A stretch of DNA of 64,000 bases from Mycobacterium noviomagense (lineage in GTDB: Bacteria > Actinomycetota > Actinomycetes > Mycobacteriales > Mycobacteriaceae): the NCBI RefSeq assembly GCF_010731635.1, contig NZ_AP022583.1, forward strand, positions 2,604,001-2,668,000, written 5' to 3'. A program made the translations under genes and the position numbers. A model generated the notes under the pieces. That model was given only the letters and a program-made list of their open reading frames with translations. It was not told where the DNA came from and did no database searches. How positions within the stretch are numbered: position 1 is the stretch's first letter; each line of letters opens with the position of its first letter. This document shows positions 7,287-16,245 of the stretch, piece after piece.

Positions 7287-8909
7287 TCATGTCTCGGCCA
7301 CGGTGAAGTCCACCGTGTGCCAGCCGGTGGCGCCGTCCGGGACGCTACCCACCCGATGTTCCGTCTGGGTAGCGCCGGTGTTGTCGGTGGCGCGCACGGT
7401 GATGGTGTGTTTACCAGGGCTTTTCGCGTGCCAGGGGAAGCTCCACAGCCGCCACGTCTCGTTGGAATAGCTCGCGCCCTGTTGCGCGGGCTGCCATACG
7501 CCATCGTCGATGAGGACCTCCACGGCCCGCACGCCACGGTTTTGTGCCCACGCGACGCCGCCAAACACCACCGGCCCCATCGGCACCTTCTGACCGCTTT
7601 TCGGCACGTCGATCCGTGACTCGGTCTTGACGGGTGCACGCGGTGCCCAGCCCTGCCGTGTCCAGTACGCCTTTGCTCTGTCGAAGCGGGTCAGCTCCAT
7701 CTCGACGACCCACTTGGTGGCTGACACGTACCCGTAGAGTCCGGCTACTACCAGCCGGGCGGGGTAGCCATGCTCGATCGGCAGCGGCTGCCCGTTGAGG
7801 CCGACCGCCAGGAGCGCGTCGCGGCCATCGGTGAGCGCCTGCACTGGCGTGCCGGCGGTGAACCCGTCGATCGATGTGGAGAGCACCATATCGGCGTCCG
7901 CGTGCACACCGGCCACTGCCAGCAGGTCAGCCAACCGGTAGCCTGTCCAGACGCCCGTCGAAATAAGGTTGCCGCCAACGGGGTTCGACACGCAGGTTAG
8001 CGTCGTCACCGTTTCGACGACGTCGAAGTGGGCGAGGTCGTCGAAGCTGTAGGTGGCTTCGCGGTCCACCATGCCGTGAATGCGCAGCCGCCAGTCGCTC
8101 TGGCTGAGTTGGGGAACACTGAGTGCGGTGTCCACCCGGTAGAAGTCGGCGCTGGCGGTGACAAAGCTCGGTAGCGCAACGCCTTTCGGTTGCACATCAG
8201 GAGATATTGGTGGTGCCGATGTGCGGGGGTGGGGAAGCGCGAAGCTGTTGCGGTCAGCAGCCACCGAATGCACCAACCGCGTCATGGCCGCACCCACCAC
8301 GCCACTCACTAGTCCGAATCCGAGCAATCCGAACATGACCAACCTGCGCCTGCCGGCATCCGGCTCGTCGTGGTCGGCTCTGTCTTCCGGATCTCCGGGG
8401 CCGGCCCAGAACCGACGGGTGAGCAAGCGTAGGGCCGCCACGCCGCAGGCAGCACCGGCGACGGTGGGGATCGTGTCGAGTGCTGTCGCACCCTGCCGGG
8501 ACAGCACTGCGATGCATCCCAGAATGCCCGCCGCGGCGATCGCGGCGCTGCCGAGCGGGCGGCGCCGAGTCTCGAGGGTCCCGGCGATTGCAGCGATCGT
8601 AGCGATCACCACCAGCACGACGACGGCCAGGAAGAGTTTGTCCAGAGAGCCCAGGGTCTGAATCACCCACTCTTTGATGGGCCCCGGTGTCAGGTCGACG
8701 ACCACTGAGCCGATCGCAGTACGGGCATCGGCCCCTGCGCCGAACGGGATGCCCACCAGCTGGGCCACCCCGAGTGAGACGGACGCGGCGGCGACGCCGG
8801 CGATCATCCGCTCATTGGACGAGGCGATAGCCACCGGAGCTACTGTACTCGCGTTTCCCTCGACGACCGCAAAAACCTTGCGGTGCAGACGAACCGGTGA
8901 CACCGGCAT
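7287..8909 (-). CDS. Membrane-anchored molybdopterin-dependent oxidoreductase (sulfite-oxidase fold)
   Basis: 540 residues from ATG at 8909; the frame also opens at 8993, but the segment before 8909 looks non-coding. The N-terminal ~190 residues hold about five hydrophobic helices. The C-terminal ~300 residues are the sulfite oxidase/YedY-like domain with the molybdenum-ligand Cys near residue 306 (TLTCVSNPVGG), the cofactor segment EHGYPARLVVAGLYGYVSAT, and a C-terminal Ig-like dimerisation domain (VKTESRIDVP onward). The catalytic domain should face outside. The substrate is not known; related enzymes repair methionine sulfoxide or oxidise sulfur compounds. Confidence 0.88.
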   Translation of the reverse strand: MPVSPVRLHRKVFAVVEGNASTVAPVAIASSNERMIAGVAAASVSLGVAQLVGIPFGAGADARTAIGSVVVDLTPGPIKEWVIQTLGSLDKLFLAVVVLVVIATIAAIAGTLETRRRPLGSAAIAAAGILGCIAVLSRQGATALDTIPTVAGAACGVAALRLLTRRFWAGPGDPEDRADHDEPDAGRRRLVMFGLLGFGLVSGVVGAAMTRLVHSVAADRNSFALPHPRTSAPPISPDVQPKGVALPSFVTASADFYRVDTALSVPQLSQSDWRLRIHGMVDREATYSFDDLAHFDVVETVTTLTCVSNPVGGNLISTGVWTGYRLADLLAVAGVHADADMVLSTSIDGFTAGTPVQALTDGRDALLAVGLNGQPLPIEHGYPARLVVAGLYGYVSATKWVVEMELTRFDRAKAYWTRQGWAPRAPVKTESRIDVPKSGQKVPMGPVVFGGVAWAQNRGVRAVEVLIDDGVWQPAQQGASYSNETWRLWSFPWHAKSPGKHTITVRATDNTGATQTEHRVGSVPDGATGWHTVDFTVAET

Positions 8910-9097
8910 GCTGCCGTCGTGCCCAGTTTGTCTGGAAACAGACGAGTTTCGAGACTCTCGAAAGTTAGCCGCAATCTCTGGGTGCCTCCGCAATCAGGCT
9001 GTAGTGCTGTGAAAGACCGGCCAGCCGATCGCGGTCCCGCCTGTCAGCTAGCAGCAAAGCAATGACAGCTTGGTCGGTGTACGGCAAGATTAGTGAT

Positions 9098-9505
9098 ATG
9101 GCCAGCTCGAAGGGTGTGCGCCAGAGCGACAACAAATCTGCCGCGCAATCTGCTGTGGAGACGGCGCAAGCGGTCGCCAGCGGTACTATGCGTATCCCGC
9201 GTGCGTCGGTTCAGATTGCTGCGCAATTGCCGGATTTACTGGAGAATCTCGCGGTCGCGACCGAGCGCCTCAACGCGACAATCGACCGCGCGGAAAGGTA
9301 CATGGCGCTCGCCGACCCCATGGTTCGAACCATGGACCGTTTACTGCCGCAGCTGGAAGCGCTTGTCGCCGCGGGCAACGACGTGTCCAAGGCCATGTCC
9401 AGCATCCCGGGAGCCTCTGTCTTGAGTCGGCTCGTCGGCGAACCGTCGCCGGGCGAGGGTGGAGGGGACGATCCCAACGAGGCGGGACAGCGAGCGAAAG
9501 ATTAG
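9098..9505 (+). CDS. Mycobacterial helical/coiled-coil protein of unknown function
   Basis: 135 residues from ATG 9098 (MASSKGVRQSDNK); an upstream in-frame start at 9062 is less likely. The middle (RASVQIAAQLPDLLENLAVA to DRLLPQLEALVAAGNDV) is a long amphipathic helix pair, resembling phasin-like or structural helical proteins; the tail is acidic and disordered. I have seen similar sequences in other mycobacteria but no function is known to me. It is monocistronic, divergent from the molybdo-enzyme gene across about 190 bases. Confidence 0.7.
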   Translation: MASSKGVRQSDNKSAAQSAVETAQAVASGTMRIPRASVQIAAQLPDLLENLAVATERLNATIDRAERYMALADPMVRTMDRLLPQLEALVAAGNDVSKAMSSIPGASVLSRLVGEPSPGEGGGDDPNEAGQRAKD

Positions 9506-9732
9506 CTCTGGCGATGGTTCCCGAGCGGTGCCTGTCTTAGCGATACCGTTCTCAACGGCGTTTTCCAACACTTTGATGCGTTGATAGCCAAAGGCTCTCG
9601 CGAGCTTTGCCGCGACTAATGCGGGTACTTGCCGATGAAAAATCGCTCGTAGCCGGGCACTTTGCATACTGGATCCCCAGCGATGGCTGGGTGACAGTTG
9701 TGACGCGCGCGCCAATGAGCCGGTGCACCAGC
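9506..9732. other. Intergenic stretch without a supported gene
   Basis: Between the helical-protein gene and the FIST gene stop. A minus-strand frame here reads AAKLARAFGYQRIKVLENAV, which looks protein-like, but has no credible start and runs antisense into the upstream gene. It may be a gene relic; I cannot assign it. Confidence 0.4.
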
Positions 9733-10893
9733 TCATTTCGCGTCGTCGACGAACAACGCCATCGAGGCGGTAAATGTGTGCAGTGCGTTGCGACCTGCGA
9801 TCGGGCCGATTTCCCCGGCGGCGAAGAAACCGGCGAGCGCAATCCCGCCAAGCAGTTCGGCGATGGTCGACGCGTCGTGGTCGGCCACCCCGAACATCCG
9901 TCGCCCGCGCGCGTTGCAGGCGAACAACAGCGCGCCGACCGGACGCCCGGGCGCCTCGGCGGCGGCCCGCTCGACAGCCAGCCGCAGATCCTTGTCGGCG
10001 CTCACCGCGTCACGCACCTGAAACTGCACGGTGGCGCCGACCGGGACAGCCTGGCCGATCTCGATCGCCCCGGATGCGGGATCGGCGCCCAGCAGCCCGC
10101 GAATGATGAAGTCACCCTGGCCCGGAGCCGTCAGGTGCTCGTCGGCGACGATCCCAATCTGCACGCCGCGGCTGACTACCTCCTGCTCGCCGCGCGGCAG
10201 CTCCTCGACGATCTCCCGCAGCCGCTGCAGCGGCGAGCGGCCGCCCAGCTCGGTGACCACGTCCTCTTCTGCGCCGGTGACGATGTACGGGTGGCCGATC
10301 GGCCGGCAACCCTGCGACACAATCGGGATCGCCTGCCTGGCCGGCAGGCGCACGCCCACCAGCCCGGAGCTGAGCACGTGCCGGTCGCGAAACAGCCGGG
10401 TCTCGCCGGATGCCCGCCCGCCGCTGACCAGACCGCCCACCACTGTCGTTCCGGGCAGGTCCTTATTCAGGTGCTCGACCAGCAGATGCGACGGGAAGGT
10501 GTATGGGTCCGACAGCAACACGTGCAAATCGTTCCCGGCCGGCTCGAACCGGTACCCGGTGAGTAGGCCACCCGAACCGGTGGCGACGAAGTCCAACTCG
10601 AACGTCTCGGCGGGCAGGCCGGACGCCAGCCAGACCGCCACCGCGGGCGCGTTCTCCATCTCCCGCCTGTCGGCGACCACCGCCTGGGCCACACACCCGA
10701 TCAATGCCGGCGGCTCGACCGTCTCCTGCACCGCGTTGAGAATGCCCACCGCCTCGTCGCTGTGCGACCACGACGCAAACAGCACCGCCAGCGACGGCGC
10801 CTTACCGGCGAGCCCGTCGCGCGCCAGCTCCGCAGCTTCCACCGCGGCCTTCCGCCCACCGGGCACGGTGGAAACCCCAACGCCGATCCGCAC
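9733..10893 (-). CDS. FIST-domain sensory protein
   Basis: 386 residues with FIST_N (about 1-190) and FIST_C (about 200-370) domains, proposed small-ligand sensing modules. Typical segments are [20 protein letters not shown] near the N terminus, [18 protein letters not shown] in the middle and [15 protein letters not shown] near the C terminus. M. tuberculosis has two such proteins, Rv0628c and Rv0874c as I recall. A 3'-end remnant of a second FIST gene lies at 12960, where synteny predicts the Rv0628c copy, so this intact gene may be the Rv0874c-type paralogue or a relocated copy. Probably cytosolic; ligand unknown. Confidence 0.88.
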   Translation of the reverse strand: MRIGVGVSTVPGGRKAAVEAAELARDGLAGKAPSLAVLFASWSHSDEAVGILNAVQETVEPPALIGCVAQAVVADRREMENAPAVAVWLASGLPAETFELDFVATGSGGLLTGYRFEPAGNDLHVLLSDPYTFPSHLLVEHLNKDLPGTTVVGGLVSGGRASGETRLFRDRHVLSSGLVGVRLPARQAIPIVSQGCRPIGHPYIVTGAEEDVVTELGGRSPLQRLREIVEELPRGEQEVVSRGVQIGIVADEHLTAPGQGDFIIRGLLGADPASGAIEIGQAVPVGATVQFQVRDAVSADKDLRLAVERAAAEAPGRPVGALLFACNARGRRMFGVADHDASTIAELLGGIALAGFFAAGEIGPIAGRNALHTFTASMALFVDDAK

Positions 10894-11019
10894 CCTTCCA
10901 TGATGCGCCGCCCGGGGCGCAACGAAACGTTCAAGGCCGCAGCCGTACCGACGGTCATGGTCGGTTCGGAGGCGACAATTGGATCACCCTGACTAGGCAA
11001 TTACCGAACGGCGGAGTTG

Positions 11020-11712
11020 ATGGGACTGTTCTTGGCGCAACGAGAGTTCACGGCGTACGGCCCGTCGTATTGGGCTGTCATCGCCGTGTTCGCGGTCGGT
11101 TCAGCGCTTCTCGTCTGGGTCGGACGCTCGCAGACCGAATCGCAAGCCCGGCGCCTGGGCCGCATCCTTGGGGCGGTGACGGCCGCGATCTACGGCGTGA
11201 TGCTGGTCTATTCACTGGTGCCGCCGACCATCAGCGAGTCGGTCCCACTTCGCCTGACCGATCTTGCGACCGTCGCGGCCGCCTACGCGCTGTGGTCGCA
11301 GCGACACTGGGCCTTCGCACTCACCTACTACTGGGGTCTGACGTTGAGCACCCAGGCGTTGATCTCACCGGTTCTAAAGAGCCCGGATTTCCCCAACTAC
11401 CAGTTCCTCGGGTTCTGGGCGATTCACCTGCTTGTCGTCTGGGCAGCCATCTATCTCACGTGGGGTCGCAGAAGACGGCCCACCTGGCGCAGCTACCGCT
11501 TCGCGGTCATAGTCACCGTTGGCTGGGCAGCAGCTACCTTCACGTTCAACAGCATCGCGGGAACCAATTACGGCTTCCTCAACGGAAAGCCCCGCACTGC
11601 ATCCCTATTGGACGCATTGGGCCCGTGGCCGGTGTACATCCTGACGGCGGCCGTGCTCATCCTCGTCGTGTGGGCCCTGATGACCTGGCCGTGGCAGCGA
11701 ACAGCACGCTAA
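11020..11712 (+). CDS. YwaF/TIGR02206-type integral membrane protein
   Basis: 230 residues with about six or seven transmembrane helices. Features of the YwaF/TMEM164-like family are the loop LVPPTISESVPLRLTDLATV, the LTYYWGLTLSTQALISP segment and NSIAGTNYGFLNGKP, the conserved Asn/Gly-rich stretch before the last helix. ATG 11020 is favoured over the TTG at 11017; GGCGGAG lies just upstream. It is divergent from the FIST gene with 126 bases between. Function unknown in bacteria. Confidence 0.85.
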   Translation: MGLFLAQREFTAYGPSYWAVIAVFAVGSALLVWVGRSQTESQARRLGRILGAVTAAIYGVMLVYSLVPPTISESVPLRLTDLATVAAAYALWSQRHWAFALTYYWGLTLSTQALISPVLKSPDFPNYQFLGFWAIHLLVVWAAIYLTWGRRRRPTWRSYRFAVIVTVGWAAATFTFNSIAGTNYGFLNGKPRTASLLDALGPWPVYILTAAVLILVVWALMTWPWQRTAR

Positions 11713-12153
11713 GCCGAAATCTCCGCCCGCGTCGGATACCGGGTGGACTATCCGGCCAGAATCACCACGCCGGCACAATCCAGGCCAGCCATCCGCGTCG
11801 CCGCGGCTTCGCACCGGCAACATCTCAAAACATGAGCCGTAGCCTTCTCATCCCACATCCCTTCCGCCGCAGTGAACTTTGAATATGTCGTAGACGCCGT
11901 ATGTGCCGAGATTTGATGTGGTTCTGCGGGCCGGCCACACCTCGTACGGGATGCGTTGAAATACGCGCCGATCAGTGACTCTTAGCGTCCATCAATGCTT
12001 CTGAGCAACCCCCGCTGAAGATCGTTGCTGAGCTGGGCTATGTCGTCAGCTAGCCGTGCTTGGCAGTTCGCGTTAACGAACAGGCTCTGCTGAAGCAGCC
12101 GCCGTTCACCAGAGACGGTAGGAACGCTCCCGTGATGCGCAGGCAAGTGGCAC
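11713..12153. other. 440-base stretch with no gene recognised
   Basis: Short frames only, on both strands, none with a ribosome binding site and family-like sequence. It leads up to the palindromic vapB operator at 12154. Nothing else could be supported. Confidence 0.4.
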
Positions 12154-12183
12154 GCCCATGGTAGCAATTCTGCTACCATGGGC
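12154..12183. promoter_or_regulatory. Perfect 13-bp inverted repeat overlapping the vapB promoter
   Basis: GCCCATGGTAGCA (12154-12166) and its exact complement TGCTACCATGGGC (12171-12183) are separated by ATTC. The right arm contains an extended -10 (TGC then TACCAT, 12171-12179), placing transcription start at or beside the ATG at 12187. This is the expected layout of an autorepressed toxin-antitoxin operator with a leaderless antitoxin message. Confidence 0.75.
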
Positions 12184-12186
12184 CCT

Positions 12187-12429
12187 ATGGCGACCATTCC
12201 GCAAAAAGAACTGCGCAACAACGTCGGCGAGGTGCTGCGCCGAGCAGAAGCAGGCGAGGAGATCACGATCACCGTTGCAGGCCGGCCGGTGGCGCAGCTT
12301 GGGCCAGCCATGCACAGGCGATGGGTCAGCGGGCCGGCGTTGCGCGCGGTCTGGCATGGCCCGGCCCCGAAAACGCTTGGGGCAGACCTTGAGCGGTTCC
12401 CAGCTTCGATCGTCAACCCGTTCGAGTAG
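12187..12429 (+). CDS. Phd/YefM-type VapB antitoxin
   Basis: 80 residues. The N-terminal Phd/YefM domain is clear: IPQKELRNNVGEVLRRAEAG then EITITVAGRPVAQLGP. The C-terminal tail (about 45-80) binds the toxin. ATG 12187 is chosen over ATG 12178 because 12178 lies inside the operator arm and the promoter fits a start at 12187. As I recall, M. tuberculosis VapB5 (Rv0626) is of this type and sits beside a FIST gene, as here, so this may be its counterpart. The toxin gene follows after three bases. Confidence 0.85.
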   Translation: MATIPQKELRNNVGEVLRRAEAGEEITITVAGRPVAQLGPAMHRRWVSGPALRAVWHGPAPKTLGADLERFPASIVNPFE

Positions 12430-12432
12430 CGG

Positions 12433-12846
12433 ATGCGCGCGGTCCTTGACACCTCGGTGCTGATCGGAGACGAACCGCCCTCGCACGTCCAGGCCGCGAT
12501 AAGCGTCGCTTCGATTGCCGAACTCCATTTTGGTGTCCTTGTCACCAGCGACGATGATGAACGGGCGCTTCGTACCGAGCGGCTGGGCGCAATCGAATCG
12601 GCGTTTGACCCGTTTCCGATCACGGTCGAGATCGCGCGAGAGTGGAGTCGGCTGTCAGCCGCCGTCAGTAACCGGGGCGGCCAGCCCCGGCGCCGCTCAA
12701 TCGATCTCGTAATCGCTGCCACCGCGAACATTCAGGGCGTGCCTCTCCTCACCCACAACACCGGCGACTTTCAGATCATTGGCGATCTCGTCGACGTTCG
12801 CCATCCATCGCAGGTTCAGCAGCTTGATCCACGTGCGAGCGAGTGA
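12433..12846 (+). CDS. VapC-family PIN-domain toxin
   Basis: 137 residues, ATG 12433, three bases after the antitoxin stop. PIN-domain acids are Asp6 (VLDTSVLIG), Glu30 (ASIAELHFG), Asp91 (SIDLVIAATA) and Asp112 (NTGDFQII). The order VapB-VapC followed by FIST sequence mirrors vapB5-vapC5-Rv0628c. The toxin is expected to be an RNase neutralised by the upstream Phd-type antitoxin. The active site is complete, so the module may function. Confidence 0.9.
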   Translation: MRAVLDTSVLIGDEPPSHVQAAISVASIAELHFGVLVTSDDDERALRTERLGAIESAFDPFPITVEIAREWSRLSAAVSNRGGQPRRRSIDLVIAATANIQGVPLLTHNTGDFQIIGDLVDVRHPSQVQQLDPRASE

Positions 12847-12959
12847 CCACCAACGCTGCTCACACCAGCTTGTCGCTGAAGCCGCTATTAGGCAGAGATT
12901 TCGCCTAGTGGTCCGGTGACGTGACCGGTGTGAGAGACGTGACGCGCCTGTCAATGCGG

Positions 12960-13011
12960 CTCATTTTGACAAACAGCGCCATCGACTCCGTAAACGCCTG
13001 CAGCGCATCGC
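12960..13011 (-). pseudogene. 3'-end remnant of a second FIST-domain gene
   Basis: Read on the minus strand this gives GDALQAFTESMALFV, matching the C terminus of the intact FIST gene at 9733 ([15 protein letters not shown]). The similarity stops abruptly on both sides. It lies directly after vapC, where the Rv0628c-type gene would be by synteny, so it is most likely the last piece of the deleted ancestral copy. Confidence 0.75.
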
Positions 13012-13315
13012 CTTCCGCTCAGCCGCTCGCCGAGGCGCTGGTGGCGTGCCCCCGATGAATGAGTCCGCCTTTTTTAGAGCCTGTGGCCCCGGGTTTGGCC
13101 GCGGTCGCGGCCGTGCGCCGTCTAGCGGCGGCGCGACTTGCAAAAACTCAGGGTCATTTGGTCATCGAGAACCTGTGATACGACTCTCCTGTTGCTCCAG
13201 AAACGCGACTTTATTAAGCAGCCATGCAGCAATAGTTCACGTGTAGCCAGCGGGTCGAACGTTCCGAAGCGCGGCCGAAGCACACACTGAGTCCGTCTCA
13301 CCGCCACTTGCCCTG
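13012..13315. other. Non-coding stretch between gene remnants
   Basis: About 300 bases with frequent stops in all frames and no recognisable protein, RNA or repeat. It separates the FIST remnant from the vapC tail and probably represents decayed sequence. Confidence 0.35.
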
Positions 13316-13537
13316 ATGCCAGTGCAGTACCTCACCCCAGCAGTAGAAGATCGCGCGGTTGAGGTGCAGTTGCTGCTGGCCGATCGTGGTAAGCATCGTG
13401 GACCATCGGTCCCGGATCTTCTCGTCGCCGCCCTCGCCGAAATATCTGGTCTGACAGTTCTGGCTTTGGACAAGGACTTTGAACTGATAGCACAAATGAC
13501 GGGGCAACCAGTCGAGCGGCTCCGGCTCACCACGTAG
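13316..13537 (+). pseudogene. 5'-truncated vapC (C-terminal half of a PIN toxin)
   Basis: 73 codons resembling the C-terminal half of Vap[21 protein letters not shown], then [20 protein letters not shown] with the third catalytic Asp, and [19 protein letters not shown] with the fourth acid. The N-terminal half carrying the first Asp and Glu, and any antitoxin gene, are missing. The ATG at 13316 is an internal Met and has no ribosome binding site. It is a relic of another toxin-antitoxin locus. Confidence 0.75.
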
Positions 13538-13547
13538 CTGAGCCGCT

Positions 13548-15590
13548 TCACTGTCGCGGATCGGACAGCCCCGTCAGTGTGTCTACGTGGTAGCGGCTGG
13601 CCGTCCAGGGCGGCGAGTGAGCGGTCGGCCTCAGCGTGACCGTGATGCGGGATTTGCCCGCGGTCAGCGACTCTGGCACCAGGTAGGTGTCATCCAGCCA
13701 ACGATGAATGCTGTTGCTGCGCGGCTGCAACCACGTCCCGGCGCGCACACCGTCGACCGCAACGTCTGCTGATTGAAATCCGTTTGCTTGGTCCGACGTG
13801 CGGCGTAGCAGCAGGCCGTGGTTGTCCGGACGGACCGCGACGTCGAACGTGATCGCAGCGGTGGTGCTGCGGACCAGTCCGACGATCGGGCGGTTGTCGT
13901 CGCTGCCCTCATACTCGCTGACCAGCAATTGGTCGGCGGCGGCGTCGTCGGTGTAGCCGTGCAGCAGCCGGCCGATCGGATCGCCGGGGTTGACGTCGTC
14001 GCTGGGAGCAACGGTGTCGTCCGGTTGGGTGTACAGGAAAGCCGTTGAGCTGTAATCAGGTTCGACCATGTTGCGTTTCCCATGCTCGATGCCGAACCGC
14101 AGCGCCGAGTGGTAGTCGATAGCCTCGGCGAACATCAACCGATAGGCGGCCACACAGTAGCCCGCACATCCACCGGCCGCCGTGCGCTGATCGGGTTGGC
14201 CGGTGAGCGGATCGCTGAAGTGCGTGCCGCCCTTGAAGTACCAGCCGCCCTCGTAGAAGTCCTCCGTGCCGGTGCCATACCACTGCGGCGACGCGGCACC
14301 GTCGGTGTAGACGCGTTCGGCTCCCTCGAGAAAGTACGGGGCGGCGTCGCTGAACGACGTTTTGATCGGTGCACCACGGATGGTGTGGCTGACGCCGACG
14401 AATTTGCCGTGCCCATGTTCATCGGCGAACACCCAGTCCTGGCCAGGGGTCGTCGGCCCGGTATGCGAGCGTGCGGTGAAGTAGCCGGCGCGGCCACTGG
14501 CCAGCGCGGGCCCCCACTGCGGGTCGGGTGCGATCGCGACATCGCTGTCGATCCCCGCTACAGGATTGCCGGTCGTGTTGAGCAGCGTGACGCGCGCCGT
14601 GCGGGCGAACGGCATTGGCCACCAAGCCGACAACGCCAACGCGCCGCCGGGTTGCGGGATCGCGGCGAACATCAGCGAGCGCACGCTGGTGGCGCCCAGC
14701 CCGGCGCCGAAGAACTCCCCAAGCGGCGAGTCGACTGTGGTGTGGCCGTCGAACTCGATCTGTAGCCGCAACCCGGTCAGAAGTGGATCCGCCGGTTCTG
14801 GCAGCCACAGGTGCAGCGCCGAAACCAGACCGGGCCCAGACGATTCCGCGATCGTCTGCCCAGCACCGGCAGCAAGCTCGACAGCCCGATGGATATGCGT
14901 CGCGGTGCGTGCGGCCGGTTTCGGGTCGCTGGTGCCCGCGGCGCGCAGCGTGGCCAGCACGTCGAGCGCGGGGTCGGCGGCCGAAAACGTGGTCACCCCG
15001 GCACCGCTGGAAAACTGGCGATAGTCGACGTGGTAGTACTCCAAATTCGCTGCGACGCTGATCCGCATCGACGTCCGGTACGGCATCGGCACCTTGATGT
15101 ACACGCCGCCCGGCGACTGCGCGGCGTTGGCCACCAGCGGCCACACGAACGGCGCACCCAGCGCGCCGTCGACCACCGATTGCAAGGGTGCGTCGATCAC
15201 CGTCTGCCCGTCCAGCTCGACGCGGATCGTCCCGATCGCGCGCACATTGCCGCCGTCGCGGGTAAACCAGATCGAATCCACCTCTCCGGCACCGCGATCC
15301 TCGGCGATGACACACCCTGCGCCGCCGGGCGCCAGACACCCGCCGGTGCCGTTGCGGTTACCGGTGGAGACGTCGAAATCACCGCCGCTGCGATCGAAGC
15401 TCGACACCTGCAAGGTCTGGGTATCGGCGCTCAGATACGGCAACCGATCCAGTCGGCGGTAGGTGTCCCAGCCCACCAGTCTGGCGCCGGGTTCGGCAGT
15501 AGTCGGCTCGGCGTGCGCGGTCCCGCCAGCAACCACCCCGACCAGCAGCACCGCGAACATCGCAGACAACGCCCGAGCAGCCACCGGCAC
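13548..15590 (-). CDS. Secreted DUF2961 (GH172-type) glycosidase
   Basis: About 680 residues from the GTG at 15590; the frame continues to an ATG at 15689. The N terminus is a signal peptide (ALSAMFAVLLVGVVAGGTAH then AEP). The mature part has the DUF2961 fold with the signature GTGTEDFYEGGWYF around residue 439, the acidic active-site region of this family, and upstream LVGWDTYRRLDRLPYLS. DUF2961 proteins are now GH172; mycobacterial members have been reported as exo-alpha-D-arabinofuranosidases acting on arabinan, which would make this a cell-wall arabinogalactan or LAM remodelling enzyme. That substrate is inferred from family knowledge. It converges on the vapC relic. Confidence 0.82.
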   Translation of the reverse strand: MPVAARALSAMFAVLLVGVVAGGTAHAEPTTAEPGARLVGWDTYRRLDRLPYLSADTQTLQVSSFDRSGGDFDVSTGNRNGTGGCLAPGGAGCVIAEDRGAGEVDSIWFTRDGGNVRAIGTIRVELDGQTVIDAPLQSVVDGALGAPFVWPLVANAAQSPGGVYIKVPMPYRTSMRISVAANLEYYHVDYRQFSSGAGVTTFSAADPALDVLATLRAAGTSDPKPAARTATHIHRAVELAAGAGQTIAESSGPGLVSALHLWLPEPADPLLTGLRLQIEFDGHTTVDSPLGEFFGAGLGATSVRSLMFAAIPQPGGALALSAWWPMPFARTARVTLLNTTGNPVAGIDSDVAIAPDPQWGPALASGRAGYFTARSHTGPTTPGQDWVFADEHGHGKFVGVSHTIRGAPIKTSFSDAAPYFLEGAERVYTDGAASPQWYGTGTEDFYEGGWYFKGGTHFSDPLTGQPDQRTAAGGCAGYCVAAYRLMFAEAIDYHSALRFGIEHGKRNMVEPDYSSTAFLYTQPDDTVAPSDDVNPGDPIGRLLHGYTDDAAADQLLVSEYEGSDDNRPIVGLVRSTTAAITFDVAVRPDNHGLLLRRTSDQANGFQSADVAVDGVRAGTWLQPRSNSIHRWLDDTYLVPESLTAGKSRITVTLRPTAHSPPWTASRYHVDTLTGLSDPRQ

Positions 15591-15770
15591 AGCACCACAG
15601 GCTACGGTTTCTGGGGATTTCCCGTACTGGTTCGGCAGGGTGGCCGGCGCGACGGTTGCACGGTTCCAGCAGGTTGGGTAGCGCCGCATGCATTACGCGA
15701 ATTGTCCGGTCCGAATGCCGTGGAGCGTTAGTGTCTGCGGTAGGCACCCAAACGACGCTGCGGAGGGCAG

Positions 15771-16223
15771 ATGACGGCCTATCAGACTGTGGTGGTCGGC
15801 ACTGATGGCTCGGAGTCGTCACTGCGTGCTGTCGAGCGCGCGGGCGAGATTGCTGCCGAGTCGAACGCCAAGCTCATCATTGCGACCGGCTACTCTCCGC
15901 CCAAAGAGGACCCGCGCGCGGCCGATGTCCTGCGCGAGGAAAGCTACCTGGTGAGCGGCGCCGCGCCGATCTACGAGATGTTGCGCGATGCCCGCGATCG
16001 CGCCAAGGCGGCGGGGGCCAAAGACATCGAGGACCGGCCGATTCAAGATGCTCCGGTCCAGGCGCTCGTGGACCTGGCCGAGGAGGTCGGGGCCGATCTG
16101 CTGGTGGTCGGCAATGTGGGGCTCAACGCGCGATCGGCGATCGTCGGACGGGTGTTCTCGATCCCCGGGGCTCTGGCCAGTAAGGCCAAGATCGATGTGC
16201 TGATCGTCCACACCACCGGCTGA
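15771..16223 (+). CDS. Universal stress protein, Rv1636/TB15.3-like
   Basis: 150-residue single-domain UspA protein. N-terminal VVVGTDGSESSLRAVERA and C-terminal LLVVGNVGLNARSAI then SKAKIDVLIVHT are typical, with the Gly-rich nucleotide loop at about 110-125. The sequence is close to what I recall of M. tuberculosis Rv1636, a universal stress protein that binds cAMP and ATP. The start is ATG 15771 behind GGAGGGCAG. It is a single gene, divergent from the glycosidase by about 180 bases. Confidence 0.92.
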   Translation: MTAYQTVVVGTDGSESSLRAVERAGEIAAESNAKLIIATGYSPPKEDPRAADVLREESYLVSGAAPIYEMLRDARDRAKAAGAKDIEDRPIQDAPVQALVDLAEEVGADLLVVGNVGLNARSAIVGRVFSIPGALASKAKIDVLIVHTTG

Positions 16224-16245
16224 TCGAGAGCCCGCCGAGTGATCG

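Noticed and set aside
9341..9736. Minus-strand frame with AAKLARAFGYQRIKVLENAV
   Set aside because: Locally protein-like, but it overlaps the helical-protein gene antisense and has no start or family; left as an unresolved relic.
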